Positions 4,953 through 5,127 of a stretch of 5,127 nucleotides of DNA are shown piece after piece; positions within the stretch are counted from its first letter, which is position 1; each line of letters begins with the position of its first letter. The notes beneath the pieces were generated by a model. That model worked only from the letters and a program-made list of their open reading frames with translations, searched no databases and had not been told where the DNA came from. Origin of the DNA: Chitinophagaceae bacterium (GTDB taxonomy: Bacteria; Bacteroidota; Bacteroidia; Chitinophagales; Chitinophagaceae); assembly GCA_025924755.1 (NCBI GenBank), contig JAICHT010000258.1, forward strand, positions 1 to 5,127, read 5' to 3'. The position numbers and the translations under genes were made by a program.

Positions 4953-5127
4953 TTACCAGATCTTAATCCGCTGATCCGGCGCTTTATACATTTTATCACC
5001 GGGTTTTACGTCAAATGCCTGGTACCACACATCCATATTAGCCACGGGGCCGTTGGCACGGTACATACCCGGAGAGTGCGGATCTACCAAAATTTGTTGT
5101 GCTTCTGCTTCCGGTAATATATTGGTA
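4953..5127 (-). CDS. M13 family (neprilysin/PepO-like) metallopeptidase, C-terminal end (partial)
   Basis: The last 57 residues of the gene are visible, ending in TAA at 4953-4955. The rest lies beyond the right edge. The fragment runs from ILPEAEAQQILVDPHSPGMY through RANGPVANMDVWYQAFDVKP to KAPDQRIKIW, which is the conserved tail of M13 zinc endopeptidases. The His of HSP and the Arg of YRANG, six residues apart, correspond to the neprilysin residues that stabilise the transition state and bind substrate (His711 and Arg717). The final tryptophan of the family is present. The cysteine of the mammalian tail is replaced, as in bacterial members. The zinc motif HExxH is expected upstream, outside the window. 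Bacteroidota members are usually exported and cut peptides in the periplasm or outside the cell. The start and any signal peptide are not visible. Confidence 0.9.
   Translation of the reverse strand, partial: TNILPEAEAQQILVDPHSPGMYRANGPVANMDVWYQAFDVKPGDKMYKAPDQRIKIW

Overview
The window looks like a chromosomal stretch from a member of the Bacteroidota, probably Chitinophagaceae-like. This is inferred from the moderately AT-rich base composition, genes without Shine-Dalgarno sequences, a carboxypeptidase-regulatory-like/plug/barrel outer-membrane receptor, a short lipoprotein, and a TTTG/TAnnTTTG-type promoter. The genus cannot be fixed from the sequence alone.

Layout: (1) 3-104, + strand, the last 33 codons of a membrane protein entering from the left. 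(2) 175-2598, - strand, a complete 807-residue TonB-dependent-receptor-like outer-membrane protein, convergent with the first gene. (3) 2599-2848, non-coding DNA holding a 112-bp element bounded by 19-bp imperfect inverted repeats (2737-2755 and 2830-2848). (4) 2849-4130, an intact IS110-family insertion sequence: AT core, a structured RNA region (about 2866-3060), a 325-residue DEDD/serine recombinase (3115-4092), a short right end and a second AT core. (5) 4171-4689, - strand, an unrecognised putative lipoprotein. (6) 4690-4952, non-coding, with a second widely spaced inverted repeat and a strong hairpin terminator. (7) 4953-5127, - strand, the last 57 residues of an M13 (neprilysin/PepO-like) metallopeptidase.

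The most interesting part is the insertion sequence. The RNA upstream of its recombinase can be read as a complete bridge RNA. It has a 5' stem-loop, a target-binding loop and a donor-binding loop. All four guide segments match the element's own junctions in the expected sense/antisense pattern, and all four agree on one AT core dinucleotide. This fixes the element to 1,280 bp plus a 2-bp core duplication and reconstructs the empty target as AAAACCG-AT-GTTAG. Joining the two ends in a circle would place TTTG from the right end 20 nt before TATGTTTA from the left end. That is a near-consensus Bacteroidota promoter, absent from the integrated copy, and it would start transcription just upstream of the 5' stem-loop. 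The left target half is the tip of the 112-bp inverted-repeat element, so this IS seems to have used the edge of a palindromic repeat as its target.

The remaining genes are ordinary envelope or secreted functions and show no operon link with the IS.
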